From Siphonodentalium dalli (taxonomy: Eukaryota; Mollusca; Scaphopoda; Gadilida; Siphonodentaliidae): a DNA stretch of 64,000 nucleotides. How positions within the stretch are numbered: position 1 is the stretch's first letter; every line of letters starts with the position of its first letter. Shown here one piece after another: positions 1-11,634 of the stretch. The translations under genes were made by a program, and so were the position numbers. The DNA is taken from assembly GCA_032622095.1 (NCBI GenBank), contig CP136066.1, forward strand, positions 5,105,784 to 5,169,783. Reading direction: 5' to 3'. The notes beneath the pieces were generated by a model. The model was not told where the DNA came from. It saw only the letters and a list, made by a program, of their open reading frames with translations, and did no database searches.

Positions 1-875
1 GTTTGTATAGAAACGAAAAATTATCGGACCAAGAACAGACCGTTGGGGCACACCACACGTTACCTGCGCCAATCCAGAAGTTCGACTAAGGCAGTCAACA
101 AATTGTTTTCGTCCCAATAATTAACTCTTAAACCAATCGTTTGAAACTTCCCGAATACCATAATATTATAATTGTATTAATACAATGTCGTGACTTATTG
201 TGTCAAATGCTTTCGATAAATATGTAAAACGAATAGTTAATGTAGAGTCCCCGGTTGGCTTGTCATTATTGTCTGCTATATGATTTAGGAGGTGCAAGAA
301 AGGATGTATGGTAGAATTCTTTTTCCGAAATCCATATTGATGCTTGTGTAGGATTTCGTGGTTTTTCGAGAAATGATAACTACGTATACTATGCATGAGT
401 TCCTCTAAGAGCTCTGAGAAGACTGCTATAATACTGGTGGGTCTATAGTTCGTTATTTTATTGGGGAGATTCACAAGTGCAAGTACTTTTATATGTTCAG
501 TCTATTAGGGGAGATACCATGTTTTAACGATATATTTAAATTATGCGCTAGCGCTCTGGGCGTTTCATGGATGGTCTGATTCCTTAATTTTGATGAAATG
601 CTATCAATATCGGTGGTTCGTTTCCCAACAATGTCATTGGAAAGTTTAGATTTCGTTGGTATCAGTTAGAAACATGAACAAGTGTGTGTGTATTATGATC
701 AATTAAGTAGGCTGACAAATTATTTATTTTGTGTTACAAGGGACATCATCACTAGTTCTCTGACCACTTTTCGCGAAATAGTCATTAAAGGCTTGAGCTA
801 ATTTATCTGGATTCGAATTTACAGTGCTTCCATCTGATATACTTGATGGCATTTTTGGAGTGTTATTCGATAATT
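1..875 (-). pseudogene. Non-LTR retrotransposon (LINE) reverse transcriptase remnant
   Basis: The complementary strand encodes part of a LINE-type reverse transcriptase. The clearest piece is the open stretch 474-166, with the hallmarks NKITNYRPTSI, QYGFRKKNST and LSKAFDTISHD (fingers/palm RT blocks). It stops at 168-166, but the same frame continues with YYGIREVSNDWFKS, a second stop at 123-121, then LLGRKQFVDC and CGVPQRSVLGPIIFRFYTN (RT block 4) running to the window edge. Upstream, around 865-740, another frame reads SNPDKLAQAFNDYFAKSG, the usual linker between endonuclease and RT. The copy therefore has at least two in-frame stops plus frame changes and cannot make enzyme; the YxDD catalytic block would lie beyond base 1. 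The motifs fit the Jockey/CR1 group of LINEs. RT identity is secure; the clade is a guess. Confidence 0.88.
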
Positions 876-1083
876 TAAGAGAGTTATTTTTTCAAGATGT
901 ACTTTGCATGTCAGATCTATATTAGTGGATTATATTATAGTAATGCTGTCCCCAATTAATGCATATATATTTCCGACAATATGTATTATAATGCTGAGTG
1001 TTATTAACACAAGGATTTTTAAATTTGTTTATGTATAATTTATTCTTAACTAAAAATGAGTTAATGAGACCTTTTGTCTGCTG

Positions 1084-1246
1084 CAACATATCCTCACGGA
1101 AATACGCCCATAAACGGCCAATACTGTGAAATAGGTACAAAATGTGATGACTTGATTCTGAAATAAGCAGATAATGGGCTCTTACCCATATGTACCTATC
1201 TTAATTTTTAGGTTGATTATGTGCGTATTTGTGCTAGGATATTTTG
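1084..1246. mobile_element. Short relative of the 356-bp TIR family, both ends of the same type
   Basis: It begins CAACATATCCTCACGGAAAT and ends in the inverted form (…GTGCGTATTTGTGCTAGGATATTTTG), so both termini match the left terminus of the 356-bp family described at 43993-44353. The interior keeps the 'gtgaaataggtaca' and 'ctgaaataagcagataatgg' blocks. It may be an internal-deletion or foldback derivative. I see no matching target duplication. Confidence 0.6.
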
Positions 1247-1684
1247 GAAAATGAAGTAAGTCGATGTTAAGATACCCTATGAGATGTGCCACGAACGACG
1301 CATGCCATTTTATATTTAAACATATGTGCACGAGGGGCTGTTTTGGTCTTTAGAAGGATCCCACGACACACGATGAGCGCCCAGAGTCGACTTTTATGAA
1401 AATAGTCCCAATAACATATTGAATAAATATTGTTAGGTCCTCACGGATTTTATAGCAAAGTGTTCAATTGATTAAAACTCCAACACCACCACATCCTTCA
1501 TCGTCATGTTGTCGGCATTTAAATTTGAATTGGTGATAATAACCGGGAACTGAATATTCACACAATAATTAGGTTATAACAAAGCAACAATAATAACTCA
1601 ACAATGAAGTGTATAACCATAACAAGGATTGGTTGTCAAATAGTGTTATGCATGTAGAACATATCCAGGTCCACGCATACCTTT

Positions 1685-2087
1685 GTGTGTTATAAGTGGG
1701 CGTGGCACTTTTTTCAGTTCAGCGTGTGTTATAAGTGGGCGTGGCATTTTTTCAGTGCAGCGTGTGTTATAAGTGGGCGTGGCACTTTTCAGTGCAGCGT
1801 GTGTTATAAGTGAGCGTGGCACATTTTCCGTGCAGTGTGTGTTATAAGTGAGCGTGTGTTATAAGTGCGGCGTGTGTTATAAGTGCAGCGTGTGTTATAA
1901 GTGGGCGTGGCGCTTTTTCAGTGCAGTGTGTGTTATAAGTAAGCATGGCACTTTTTAGTGCAGCGTGTGTCATAAGTGGGCGTGTCAGTTTTTCAGAGCA
2001 GCGTGTGTTATAAGACGGCGTTGCACTTTTCAGTGCAGCGTGTGTTATAAGTGGGTGTGGCCCTTGTTCAGTGCAGCGTGTGTTATA
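1685..2087. repeat. Minisatellite, ~37-bp unit, about 11 copies
   Basis: Tandem copies of a unit starting GTGTGTTATAAGTGGGCGTG and ending in ...TTTTCAGTGCAGC. Some units are shortened (1840-1890 repeats only the GTGTGTTATAAGTG part). Copies differ by several substitutions, so the array is not fresh. Confidence 0.92.
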
Positions 2088-2114
2088 CCTTTTTGTTTAA
2101 TTCATCTCAATTGT

Positions 2115-2392
2115 CAACAAGTCGTCGCGTAAATACGCACATAATAGACCTATAGTAAGAAATAGGTACATAAATTTATTATTTTATTCTGAAATAAGCA
2201 GATAATAGAGTCATATCCGTTACTCCGTTTTACTGCGCGGGCCACAGTGAAGAAACATTAAACAGCGTACACCCGAAAAGTCGTAAGTTGGCTTATTTGT
2301 TTCGTTGTCCGCACGTAATGACCTAAGAATGGCCCTCATTTTAAGCATATTATCTACTCAAATAATGTTCTGATTTTTGGTAGAATGGGCCG
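2115..2392 (+). mobile_element. 356-bp TIR family, diverged copy
   Basis: Left end CAACAAGTCGTCGCGTAAAT followed by the family's 'acgcacataat', 'ctgaaataagcagataat', 'cgtacacccgaaaagtcg' and 'gcttatttgtttc' blocks. The central stem is partly deleted. The right end resembles the family terminus (GTAGAATGGGCCG). Flanks CAATTGT and TAATGGT agree at 5 of 7 bases, a decayed version of the 7-bp duplication seen in better copies. Confidence 0.8.
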
Positions 2393-4611
2393 TAATGGTA
2401 CATGCAATCCGATGGTGTGGTTAAAATATGCCGAACAGTACGCTGTCGGGGAGGGTAAACGCATTATATAAAACAGTTTTGCCGTCAAGAATTGCCACCA
2501 CACGTATATACAAGGCTTCCCCGTGCTATGATAACTCCAATGGTGTGTTTTAACGTAATGTTGTGATAGTAATTCCATCTGAGTCAGAGATCGAGTGCGG
2601 GGGGGGGAGTTTGGCGTACCAACATTTATGAACATATTCATGGATGTGCACTGACAGACATCTCCGTGATATCAGGATTATAAGTGTGTGGTGTATCACA
2701 ACGTAGGCACAGTGATGTAACCCATAAATGATATAAGAGCTCAGACATGAGTGAACTCCCTGTTATGAACCGGAAGCAGAGTCGTCATTGAACAGTGTTA
2801 TCTTCAGCATGACGTTGATGATTTGTGAGGTTGGAACAGAACGCGCATCCATTTGCAGATGTAAGAGGTAGTTTAATCTAGTCGCCTGATACGGCTATCA
2901 TAAATGCCAACACGATGAAATAACTCGCTGGACACGATATGACGGAACACAATATGCCCTCAAACTGGTACTACATCAATGTCCTGATATGCGTGATCGT
3001 TTTATCTGTCGTCTGATATGAATATCACAAATGTCACTAGGATCGAATAATATATTGGAGTACGTGTATACTTCACAAGGATCGAATAATATACTGGAGT
3101 ACGTGTATACTTCAAGAACGACATCACTGTAGTGGGGTAGATGTTGCTTTCTCCTGGTGTTACTTCATCAATGTTCAGCAAAGTGCGACGTGTTCTAGGG
3201 TATATTCATTACTGATTTCAGCCTTCATGGATGTCCACTTAATAACGAAACAAAGCTATGTTTGATGTTGTGACGACACCATTGTTTTTTTCTGAGACGC
3301 GACCACATTTGTCGCATAGTAGAACGGTGGGCTTACAGCATTAATGTCGTAATCGGCTGTCAAGAGGCCAACCCAAATCAGTCGACGTGAAATTTGTATA
3401 CCATATAAACGTCATAAAATCATTTATTTGTTTTGTATTTAAGAGGGCAAGTAGGGCTATAATGAATTTCTAACGTGTCTACTCACTCTACTGGATCGAT
3501 TTATCGGGCCCTATCTCTCCGTCGGATGCGGAGTGTTTTGGATACTGGTCAGTTGAACAACGTATCTAGTAGGTTTTATTTTTTTTTAAATAAACTAAAG
3601 TCAGTTGACCCCACATCTCTACTATATACACCTGCTTGGTGCTATAGCTATGTTTAATAAAGCCTTATTTTGACACCGGTGCGAGGTCCATCATCATGAC
3701 AGCCACAACACGATCCGCGTGTATCTCAAAGCTTTATTGTCCAACTGATGCACAGCAGTTGATTAATACTGAATGGTTATGTACAGACTATACTGTGCGA
3801 AAGGAACTAACATAATATATATTATTGAGCTAATTGTTATCAGAAGTCTGCATAGTACATACATGCATCTGATACTCCATATATATCCTATTTTCTTGAA
3901 AAGAACTAAAACTTATGAGCATATATATTAACAAAACAGAAGATACATTCAGTTCCACGCGAATTCGGTCAATGTGGAAAGTTAAATGATGACGTTGTTT
4001 GTTGACTGTTGTCGAAATCGACTTGATGACATGTTACGAATGAAATAAACATGAAATGGACACGTTTCTTCATCTAGCCTTAGTATCACAAGCGGAGAGC
4101 TCACCCGGCATGCTAAGTAATATGATGGTTAGTTTCAGTTCCACTCTTATGCATGTGAATCTTATTTGGTTCGAATCTATAAAGTGATTTGATAAGAATT
4201 GTTGTAAACGCTATAGATACCATCATGTCAGTGGTTTAGCTTTGGTTCGTTAATTACGCTAGCGTATGATCATATTGTGTTCAACATAGGAAGATAGCGA
4301 CCATGTATTTGTTTACCCCTCTTTAATGGAAGCGAGTTTATACTTACATTGTTCGTCGGAGCAGTTTGAACATGAGATGGACGGTAACGTATTCAGGAAA
4401 CAAATGTCCTTTTACAGCGATCCCACAACAGTCCTTTGATAATGGAGATCACAAGGTGTTTCGAATTATATGTCTCAATGTGTGTAGACATGCACATATC
4501 GTAGACAACCATGTTATTATAACTCATTTTTAAATCAGGGTGCACTGTAAAATTTAATAACGTTATAACTACGGTAATGCACCGTCAACTTAGTTGCCAG
4601 TACAATCCCTG
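2393..4611. other. Unassigned AT-rich sequence
   Basis: No ORF here resembles a known protein. Apart from the 39-bp duplication at 3040-3116 and a G-run near 2600, I see no repeat, RNA gene or element boundary. Confidence 0.5.
3040..3116. repeat. Direct duplication of a ~39-bp unit
   Basis: Two adjacent copies of a unit beginning AGGATCGAATAATATA and ending GTGTATACTTCA, with one clear substitution (atattgg/atactgg). Confidence 0.9.
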
Positions 4612-4769
4612 TCGAAATAACAGTATACCGTTGATACATTGTACTGTTGAAGTAAACGGTAGGATACTGTTGAAATAACAGTATACCGTTGATACATTGT
4701 ACTGTTGGAATACACGGTAGGATACTGTTGAAATAACAGTACACCGTCGATACATTGTACTGTTGGAAT
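4612..4769. repeat. Minisatellite, 58-bp unit, 2.8 copies
   Basis: The unit contains TGTTGAAATAACAGTATACC and CATTGTACTGTTGGAATAC. Overlapping antisense ORFs here are open only because the repeat lacks stops. Confidence 0.9.
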
Positions 4770-5383
4770 CACACATGCAATCTTTCTAAAATTTATTTAT
4801 GGTACAAAGTAGTAATATAGCTGACTAGAAGATCCAACAAAAATAATTACTTTGATTCGTTTATTAGTAGAGAAATTAGCGAAAATGTGAAAAGTGATCC
4901 GTTATAACTAATACTTATAGAGTGAATGACTGCAGTGCAAAGCAATTTTACTAGGTGACCTATTTTCGCGGTCGCTATTAAAACATCGCAAGTGGTTAAA
5001 TAGGGCTTGTTTACACTTTCTTTAGCCCGTTCGGTAGACCGTTAGTGCTATTTAAACGGCTTGGAACCTGTCCCAAGCTGTTGAAACATATTAAAAAGTA
5101 GGCCTACTAAATTATAAAACAAATCTCCCGCGAATGACGGAGACAGACACTGAGACATCAATTAATGGCGAATTTACCCGAGATGCATTGCGAATCTCAC
5201 AAGGGAGGTGATCCTATCCATACCTCGTGTTTGTGCAACGGTACTTGGCCGTCAAAACTAGCAACGGTATAATACCGTAGGCAAACCAACGGTATCATAT
5301 TGTTAAACCAACAGTGACAAAATACAGTGTGTTTATCAGTAGTGTGCGAAATATACCATCACTAATAGGAGTCCCTTCGCCAA

Positions 5384-5485
5384 CAAGTTATATACTTTGG
5401 ATCAAGTTATATACTTTGGATCATGTTATATACTTTGGATCATGTTATATACTTTGGATCATGTTATATACTTTGGATCATGTTG
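5384..5485. repeat. Minisatellite, 19-bp unit, five copies
   Basis: Five nearly identical tandem copies of TTATATACTTTGGATCATG; the first copies read CAAG in place of CATG. Confidence 0.95.
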
Positions 5486-6210
5486 GCAAAACAACGCATT
5501 TCCTAGTTAAACTTAATCATAGAAATTCTGATGAGAGGAAAGTATTCACTGAAAATTATATATGCCTGCGAAATGCGAAATCTATGATCTACTTGTAGTT
5601 GTAGTTAATTGTGGTTTATCGCCGTTTCAGTAGTTAGCCCATATCGCTACGTTACGGGTAAAGGAAAAAATACGCTGAGGGGAAATTTCACCGGGAAATC
5701 AACGCAAATCATGTAGAAACCACCGACACCCGGAAAGCAACTGGCAGATTGTCCAGATACACTAATCCGATTACCACCCATTATCGTGGATCATGAATCC
5801 GTGCTTATGGCGGCAGAACCAGTTTCCTCGGCGCTGTTTGGCCTATTATGACGTAATGTACTGAACTCTCGACCGACTGGACCACCAGGCCCCCACTATG
5901 CTCTGGTACAAGGGTCTAAGTGTATTATATATAACATTACAACACGCAATGTGTGATACTAACAATGTGTCTCGCACCCGTGACTGATGCAAAAGAAGGC
6001 CGACCAGCAACCCATCTTCTTGAGTTGACGAGCGTCAAGTCCGATGAACTGGCGTTAAAAATTATATTTAAAATAGGGTGGTACTAGTTGTGCAGAAATA
6101 CTAACGGGCAATCAATGTATCGAGGGAGATAGTTTGGCTAGTTCTGTCCGATTATTTTGTGGTTGACCAAGAGGGGTTTGAACACATGCATAATTTGGCG
6201 TGTACGCTAG

Positions 6211-6292
6211 AGTCCGTCCCTCCGCTATAGACTGTCACTCCGCTACAGCCTGTTCCTCCGCTATGACCCGTTCCTCCGCTATAACCCGTCGG
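6211..6292. repeat. Minisatellite, ~18-20-bp unit, four copies
   Basis: Four diverged copies of a unit like CCGTTCCTCCGCTATAGAC. Confidence 0.85.
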
Positions 6293-6446
6293 TTACTGTG
6301 AATGTACCGATCTTCTGAGACTGGAACGTTCTGATAACATGTCACGTGTCATACACTAATATATGCATACTTTGTGCGTCGTTGTACTTTTATCCATTTC
6401 GTGACCGGAGCTGCGCTAGTTCAGCATTAAATACCATGTGTCATTG

Positions 6447-6505
6447 CATTCGATTATATATGCGAGTCTCCCATATATAAAGGGAGCCTGGCAATGTTGC
6501 ATATA
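6447..6505. repeat. Possible decayed copy of the 69-bp hairpin module
   Basis: Contains TTATATATGCGAGTC followed by CCATATATAA and GGCAATGTTGC, in the order of the hairpin described at 9159-9227, with a damaged centre. No TTAA-type ends are visible. It could be a chance match in AT-rich sequence. Confidence 0.35.
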
Positions 6506-6841
6506 CCAGATAATGCACTGGCTTACACCCTAAATCTAGTTGGATTAACGTTGTATACAACTCGTTGGGTTTAGTTTAAACATATGTATTAAGCTGAACT
6601 CAGCTTAAGGGATCGGAGCACAAGTTGCAAAACTTACGGTTGATCATCTCCCTACAAATGTTACAAATAATAGATATGCATACAAAAGACGACAATTACA
6701 GCACGATACAAAAACAATCAAAGCAAGTAAATTTGGAGAAAACCCGTCATCCGTGATCCACTGGCGACAGGAAGGGACTCTCTACCACATATCCATCTGA
6801 ATTGTAAGAGCACTGTTTGAGGTTTTAATATACGATTAAGG

Positions 6842-8000
6842 TCATTCTTCGTATCTCTTGGTAGCATTGATATATAACTGTACTATCTTGAATAATTCAC
6901 TATTAGTTTCATAAGAGACGCTTGGGTCACCTAAAAATACCTTTTCTGTTGTTAAGACTCTTATACCAAGGCGATTAAAACGGTCAAGCATGATTTGTCT
7001 CTCTAATGGGTACAGAGGACACATGAAAATGAAATGGAATGCGGTTTATTCGTGGTACCCACAAGTACACAAAGGGGATGTGTGAATATAATTATGAAAT
7101 TTATCAACTAATAACTAAGATTTTCTCGCAAACCTTTGAATTCAGCTGATTAGTTGTTTCAAGTTTGCTCGTTTCGTCTGGAAGCGAATTCCACTGTTTT
7201 ACCATAGCAGGAAAAAATAAATCCTGGTAACAATTAGTGTTCCCTCCCAAAGACTTAATTTCTCAGGATATCTGAGCTTCTGAGATTTATTATCCCCTAC
7301 ACGTTGAGGCAAAATATTAGTCAAGTACGAAGGGACTTTCTGACTTTTTTAGTGAATTTTAGTGAAGAGCACCCACTTGTGTGTGTGTCTTCTCTCTGCG
7401 AGTGATATCCAACCCATTTCTATTAGAAGTCGTTTATTTGAAGCAGAACGTGTTAACCCACTGATTATTCTAGCAGCTTCAAATTGACGTTTATCAAGAG
7501 TTTCGAGGAGGTTGTTTGGTGCACAATCCCAAATAACATCACCGTAATCGAAGAGGGGTAGTATAATTATATGCATTGTATATTAGCAACAATGTTTTCC
7601 TTGACAGTCTAAATTTAAGCTTTCTTAATGCTGATAAGCGTGCAGCAACTCTTTGTGCGATATCGTTTATTTGAAGATCCCAGCCCAAATTCGATTGGAT
7701 TTGTAGCCCCAGATGTTTTTTGTGATTCAGATATTGGGAGGAATGTGGTATCAAATTCGATATTTTTTTCTAAGTCATGTTTAATTGCTTTGGATGAGAC
7801 TGAAAACTGTAAAACGTTTGTTTTTAAAGGATTGAAGCTGACAAGCCACGTGCAGGACCAGTTATGTATTATACTGAGATCTTGATTTACCGTATACAAG
7901 AATTCGTCATGCTCTTTGTGATTAACAGTTAAGCAAGTGTCATCAGCATATAATCGCGCCAGAGAGTGTAAGTTATCTGCCAACTCGGTGGGTGCGAATT
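6842..8000 (-). pseudogene. LINE reverse transcriptase, C-terminal half, frameshifted
   Basis: Read on the complementary strand, the segments follow RT order. LHSLARLYADDTCLTV (around 7980-7920) carries the YADD catalytic box. KHLGLQIQSNLGWDLQI and LSALRKLKFRLSRKTL form the thumb (7720-7600). LPLFDYGDVIWDCAPN and KRQFEAARIISGLTRS follow at 7560-7440, then GWISLAERR. FFPAMVKQWNSLPDETSK (about 7210-7150) and CPLYPLERQIMLDRF (about 7020) are typical tail motifs. The pieces lie in different frames, so several indels have accumulated. The 5' part (endonuclease and RT blocks 1-4) is missing, as expected for a 5'-truncated insertion. It may be the same family as the remnant at 1-875, but the two do not overlap enough to tell. 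Confidence 0.9.
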
Positions 8001-8214
8001 TGTTGTGTACTTATTATCCAACAGTTTAGTACGATGTACACAACTGATTGCGTGAACTGTATTATGTGGTATTACTTTCATACAACATTGGATAAAACCG
8101 CCACGTGACCGGGTCATCCAATAGGAGCGAGTTTCCGGTGCGGGCGAGCATGCGAGTTTTTGGCTCCAAATATTTCAAAACAAGATGGACGACTGCGTGA
8201 AAAAACTCCTGAGC

Positions 8215-8526
8215 GACTGGAAAATTGGGCAAGACGTCGTGGATAACTTTGTCGGTATAGTATACCTTTGTTATTATTATTCTTTGTACGATACACTGAT
8301 TATGTAGGCTTTATATATTGAGTGTATATTTATTTATATTTGCCAAATTTTGAAGTTTACAAATTTACACAACTGCTGACGGCACTAATTTGACTAAAGT
8401 AGTACACTCATACACTCAACACATACATCCTACATAATAAGTGTATCATACAAAGAATAATTATAACAAAGGTATACTATACCGGCAAAGCCATCCACGA
8501 CGTCTTGCCCCATTTTACTTTCCAAT
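8215..8526. repeat. Long inverted repeat, ~110-bp arms
   Basis: The left arm (about 8215-8330) has GGCAAGACGTCGTGGAT and GGTATAGTATACCTTTGTTA. The right arm (about 8402-8526) holds their reverse complements, ATCCACGACGTCTTGCC and AACAAAGGTATACTATACC. The ~70-bp spacer is AT-rich. Some substitutions separate the arms. A foldback element or MITE is likely; no target duplication was identified. Confidence 0.85.
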
Positions 8527-8815
8527 CAACGTTGGGTAAACTTTCCAATCAACAAATGTCATCCAACTCTACCCAACACCCAACAGTTCAATAAACGTAG
8601 ATAGGTGCTGTGGGCAATAACGTTGATTGAGTGTTGTGTGAAATTTCATCCAACACGTTGTATAATTAACATACAACCATTGGTAGTAAATATATATGCA
8701 ACGTTGTGTAAAAGTGTATCCAACAAAATTGTCATGCAACTTTTCACACAACGAAGATAGGTGCTGTGGGCATACAGCGGTTGATTGGCTGTTGGATAAC
8801 TTCTTATCTAACAAG
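8527..8815. repeat. Block of CAACGTTG-type repeats
   Basis: Variants of 'caacgttg', 'catccaac' and 'ccaacaaaattg' recur, and GATAGGTGCTGTGGGCA occurs twice (near 8600 and 8755). The sequence resembles a diverged repetitive element; its ends are unclear. Confidence 0.55.
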
Positions 8816-9005
8816 ATTTAGGGTGTAGAAGGACAAGATAAGGTCAGGGTAAATTTAGTTAGACTAATGTATTAACTTATATTTGCGAGGCTCAGGAAGC
8901 TCAATCGGTAAGTCGAATGACGAATTCGGCCAATACGAGCCTTCCCGTGATGGCGCGACTGACTCGAATCGTGTTAACTGAACGCTTCCAGGAAAGGAAT
9001 TTTCC

Positions 9006-9405
9006 TTAACCCTTTACCCAACAAACCGGCCAAAACCGGCCAAATAAAGCTGCAACAGCCTAAATTATCTTGGGTCTGTCTCAATAAAACCATACAAATA
9101 TGGATATCATTGGAACCGGCTCATTGACCACATTCTGATCGTTACAGTTATGCCCTGTGCCAATGCATTCTCTTATATATGCGAGTCGACCATAGGTCGC
9201 CTCGCATATATAAGAGAATGCATTGGCCTAAAAAAAATCTTTTTTTAACACTTTTTACCATTTGTTCTTACATTCTTTAACAATTTTATAATTTTTAATG
9301 AGTTAAGCCAATGCATTCTCTTATATATGCGAGGCGACCTATGTTCGACTCGCATATATAAGAGAATGCATTGGCACAGGGCCCTTCTGTTGGGTAAAGG
9401 GTTAA
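9006..9405. mobile_element. piggyBac-like MITE with paired hairpins, copy 1
   Basis: The ends are CCCTTTACCCAACA and its inverse TGTTGGGTAAAGGG, flanked on both sides by TTAA. CCC/GGG termini with a TTAA target duplication are the known signature of piggyBac-type DNA transposons. There is no transposase, so it is non-autonomous. Inside are two 69-bp hairpins (9159-9227 and 9307-9375), inverted copies of each other. Each has a 27-bp outer stem (GCCAATGCATTCTC...TGCGAG), then one mismatch, then CGACC/GGTCG around an ATA loop. The AT-rich spacer between them repeats 'cattctttaacaatttta'. Confidence 0.9.
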
Positions 9406-9621
9406 CAGTAGTGCCCCCAACAGTCCTTTGAGACCAGAGCGTTTTGATAAATAACCTGCCACGTCCAGTTACCGCCTCGTGATATCGCGTTGCAGAGCGC
9501 GTAGCTGATTATACGAGACACGATAACCGTATACCGAGGGTCGCACATCATGAATTGTAAATTGGCGTTTCTTATGCAAAAAGCGGCGAGATCGAGGAAC
9601 GTGTGCAGCCGCGGCATCAAT

Positions 9622-9690
9622 TTTGAAGGCTAGCGCCTCCCCTTTGGTTAATCCAATGACCCCGCGTGGTGCTTTCTTTCATTCCGAAAT
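9622..9690. repeat. Dispersed repeat carrying ACCCCGCGTGGT, copy 1
   Basis: Shares 'ttttgaa(g/a)gctag.gcct', 'ccaatgaccccgcgtggt' and 'tttctttc' with 14001-14062. The core ACCCCGCGTGGT is also the heart of the minisatellite at 12018-13068. Confidence 0.7.
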
Positions 9691-9786
9691 TCAGTGATGT
9701 GGCGGCTATATATAGGGTCTCTGTGTTGGGAGGGCGCATTCAGTGATGTGGCGGCTATATATAGGGTCTCTGTGTTGGGAGGGCGC
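9689..9786. repeat. Perfect direct duplication of 49 bp
   Basis: 9689-9737 and 9738-9786 appear identical, starting ATTCAGTGATGTGGCGGC and ending GGGAGGGCGC. This suggests a recent event. Confidence 0.95.
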
Positions 9787-10522
9787 ATTGGAACATTGCA
9801 AATTCCAAATGTGTGTTGACCGTTTTCAGCTGGTACCTCAAATTTTCAAACTGCTGGACATTTCCAACTCATGCAGGGTTGGGTGGGGGTCTAGTTTTAT
9901 CACGACAACTGATGTCATGTGCATTGTATATTAACAGTATGATACAATTTAAGTTGTATTAGACCATGGGATGACAATCCTAGGACGCATAGACACAAAT
10001 GTGCTTGCAACTTTTAGGGTACTGCGAGAACTTATATTTTCAAAGCAAGATTATTTTCTTGTAACATAATGTAAAATGTTCTGGTTCCGGGAGTTGCACA
10101 TTCGCGAGAAAAACATGTTCTTGTTAGCCGTGATCGTGTACACTCTCCCTAAAATATTACCATTAGTTATGTTTATTATTACAATTTGGTGATTGTACTA
10201 AATGGAATAAACACGAAAAGCCACAAACAGAATGGCATATTTACGCTCAAAATAACATTTTGAATATTAAATTCTCCCGAATGGCACCCGATATTTAGTT
10301 TGACTCGATCCCAGCGCTAAGCCTCAGCTGCACCATACGCGGAACGCTCCGGCAAGTAGCGACTAGTATGTACCACCATACATTTTCTTGGGATTACGTC
10401 ATTCATAAATATAGCAAAACAAGACATTTCCAGGTAACCAGCGCCCAGCAGTACAGGGGCATTAGGACATTAGTACAGTTACAAGAAAACCACAGTCAGA
10501 AATGGTAACGCGCTCAAGATCG
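9787..10522. other. Unassigned sequence
   Basis: No gene, RNA or repeat recognised between the 49-bp duplication and the Helitron-like element. Confidence 0.5.
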
Positions 10523-11634
10523 TCTATATTTGTGAATGTCTGTCTGTCCGTTTGTGTTCTATAGAAAGTCACAGCGGACAATCTAGATGACACCAAAGGG
10601 GCCTAATATGGGTAACTTTTGACGAGAAAAATAGCGGTTATAATTTTCTAAAGTGACGCCGTTTTTGTCAGGGGCAGAAAGGGGGAGGGGCATATTTTGT
10701 TTTGTCGCCGATTGCCACGAAACTTACATATAATCATCCTCATGATATGAAGAATCTAATGGTGTGGTGTAAATACGTAAAAAGTGACGTCGTTCATGCA
10801 CGGAAGGGGAGAGGGGCACCAAAATTGATAAAACTAATTTTAGCGCAGATTTCCACCAAATGTATATATATTCTTGATCATGATACAATGAATCTAATTG
10901 TGCGATCTAAAGACGCCAAAATGGTGTCGTTTGGATGAGAGATTGAGGGCGGGTGGGCTCTAAATTTGATAAGAATAGGTTTATTCGCCGATTGCCATAC
11001 AAAATCATCCCCATGGTATGAGGAGTCTAACGATGTGGCTTCAAAAAAAGTGGCTTCATTATGGTCAGGGGTGCACTGAAAGGGAGAGGGACCCCGAAAT
11101 TGATACACGATTTTTAGCGCAAATTTCCAAGAAATTAATACACGTTCTTATCCATGATAAGAGAAATCTAATCGTGTGATTTAAAAAAGCCATATCGGTG
11201 CTATTAGGGTGAGAGATGGGGAGGGGAGTGTTTGGCACCAAATTTGATAAAAAAAATTGTTTAGTCGCCGATTAGCACCAAACTTATAAATAATCATCTC
11301 TATGATACCAGGAGTGTAATTGTGTGGTCTAGGATGTCACACGTAGGGCCAGTCGAGGCAGTGGTGCATAGAGGTGAGAGGGACACAACAATTTATAACA
11401 ATGTGTTTCGCGCCGATTTCCTCCAGGTTGATACATATTCTTCTCCGTGATACGAGGAAACTAATCGTGTGCTTTAGATACACCAAATTGGTGCCATTTG
11501 GGTGAGAGATATGGGGACCTTAACTTTGATACGAAAAGTGGCGCCGCTTGAGTCCGAAATAGGGACGTGAGGGTCACAAAAACAGAGGGTTTCACATCAC
11601 TTTAACCTGGGCAACGCCGGGTAACACTGCTAGT
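10523..11634 (+). mobile_element. Non-autonomous Helitron-like element with internal ~140-bp repeats
   Basis: The 5' end starts TCTATATTTGTGAATGTCTG and continues into 'tgtctgtccgtttgtgttctatag', the style of start seen in many animal Helitrons. The 3' end is a short GC hairpin (CCTGGGCAACGCCGGGT) about 6 bases before a terminal CTAGT, matching the Helitron rule of a hairpin followed by CTRRT. The body has about six diverged direct repeats with 'gccgattgccac.aaact' and 'atgatac.a.gaatctaat', starting near 10707, 10846, 10986, 11113, 11267 and 11409. No Rep/helicase is present. The flanking bases (G before, A after) are not the expected A and T, so one end may be off or mutated. Confidence 0.75.

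Larger units (their letters stand above)
4770..6841. other. Intergenic-type sequence with two small minisatellites
   Basis: Apart from the arrays at 5384-5485 and 6211-6292 and a possible hairpin relic at 6447-6505, nothing is recognised. The 94-aa ORF from 5314 runs through the 19-bp repeat and has no family resemblance I can name. Confidence 0.45.
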
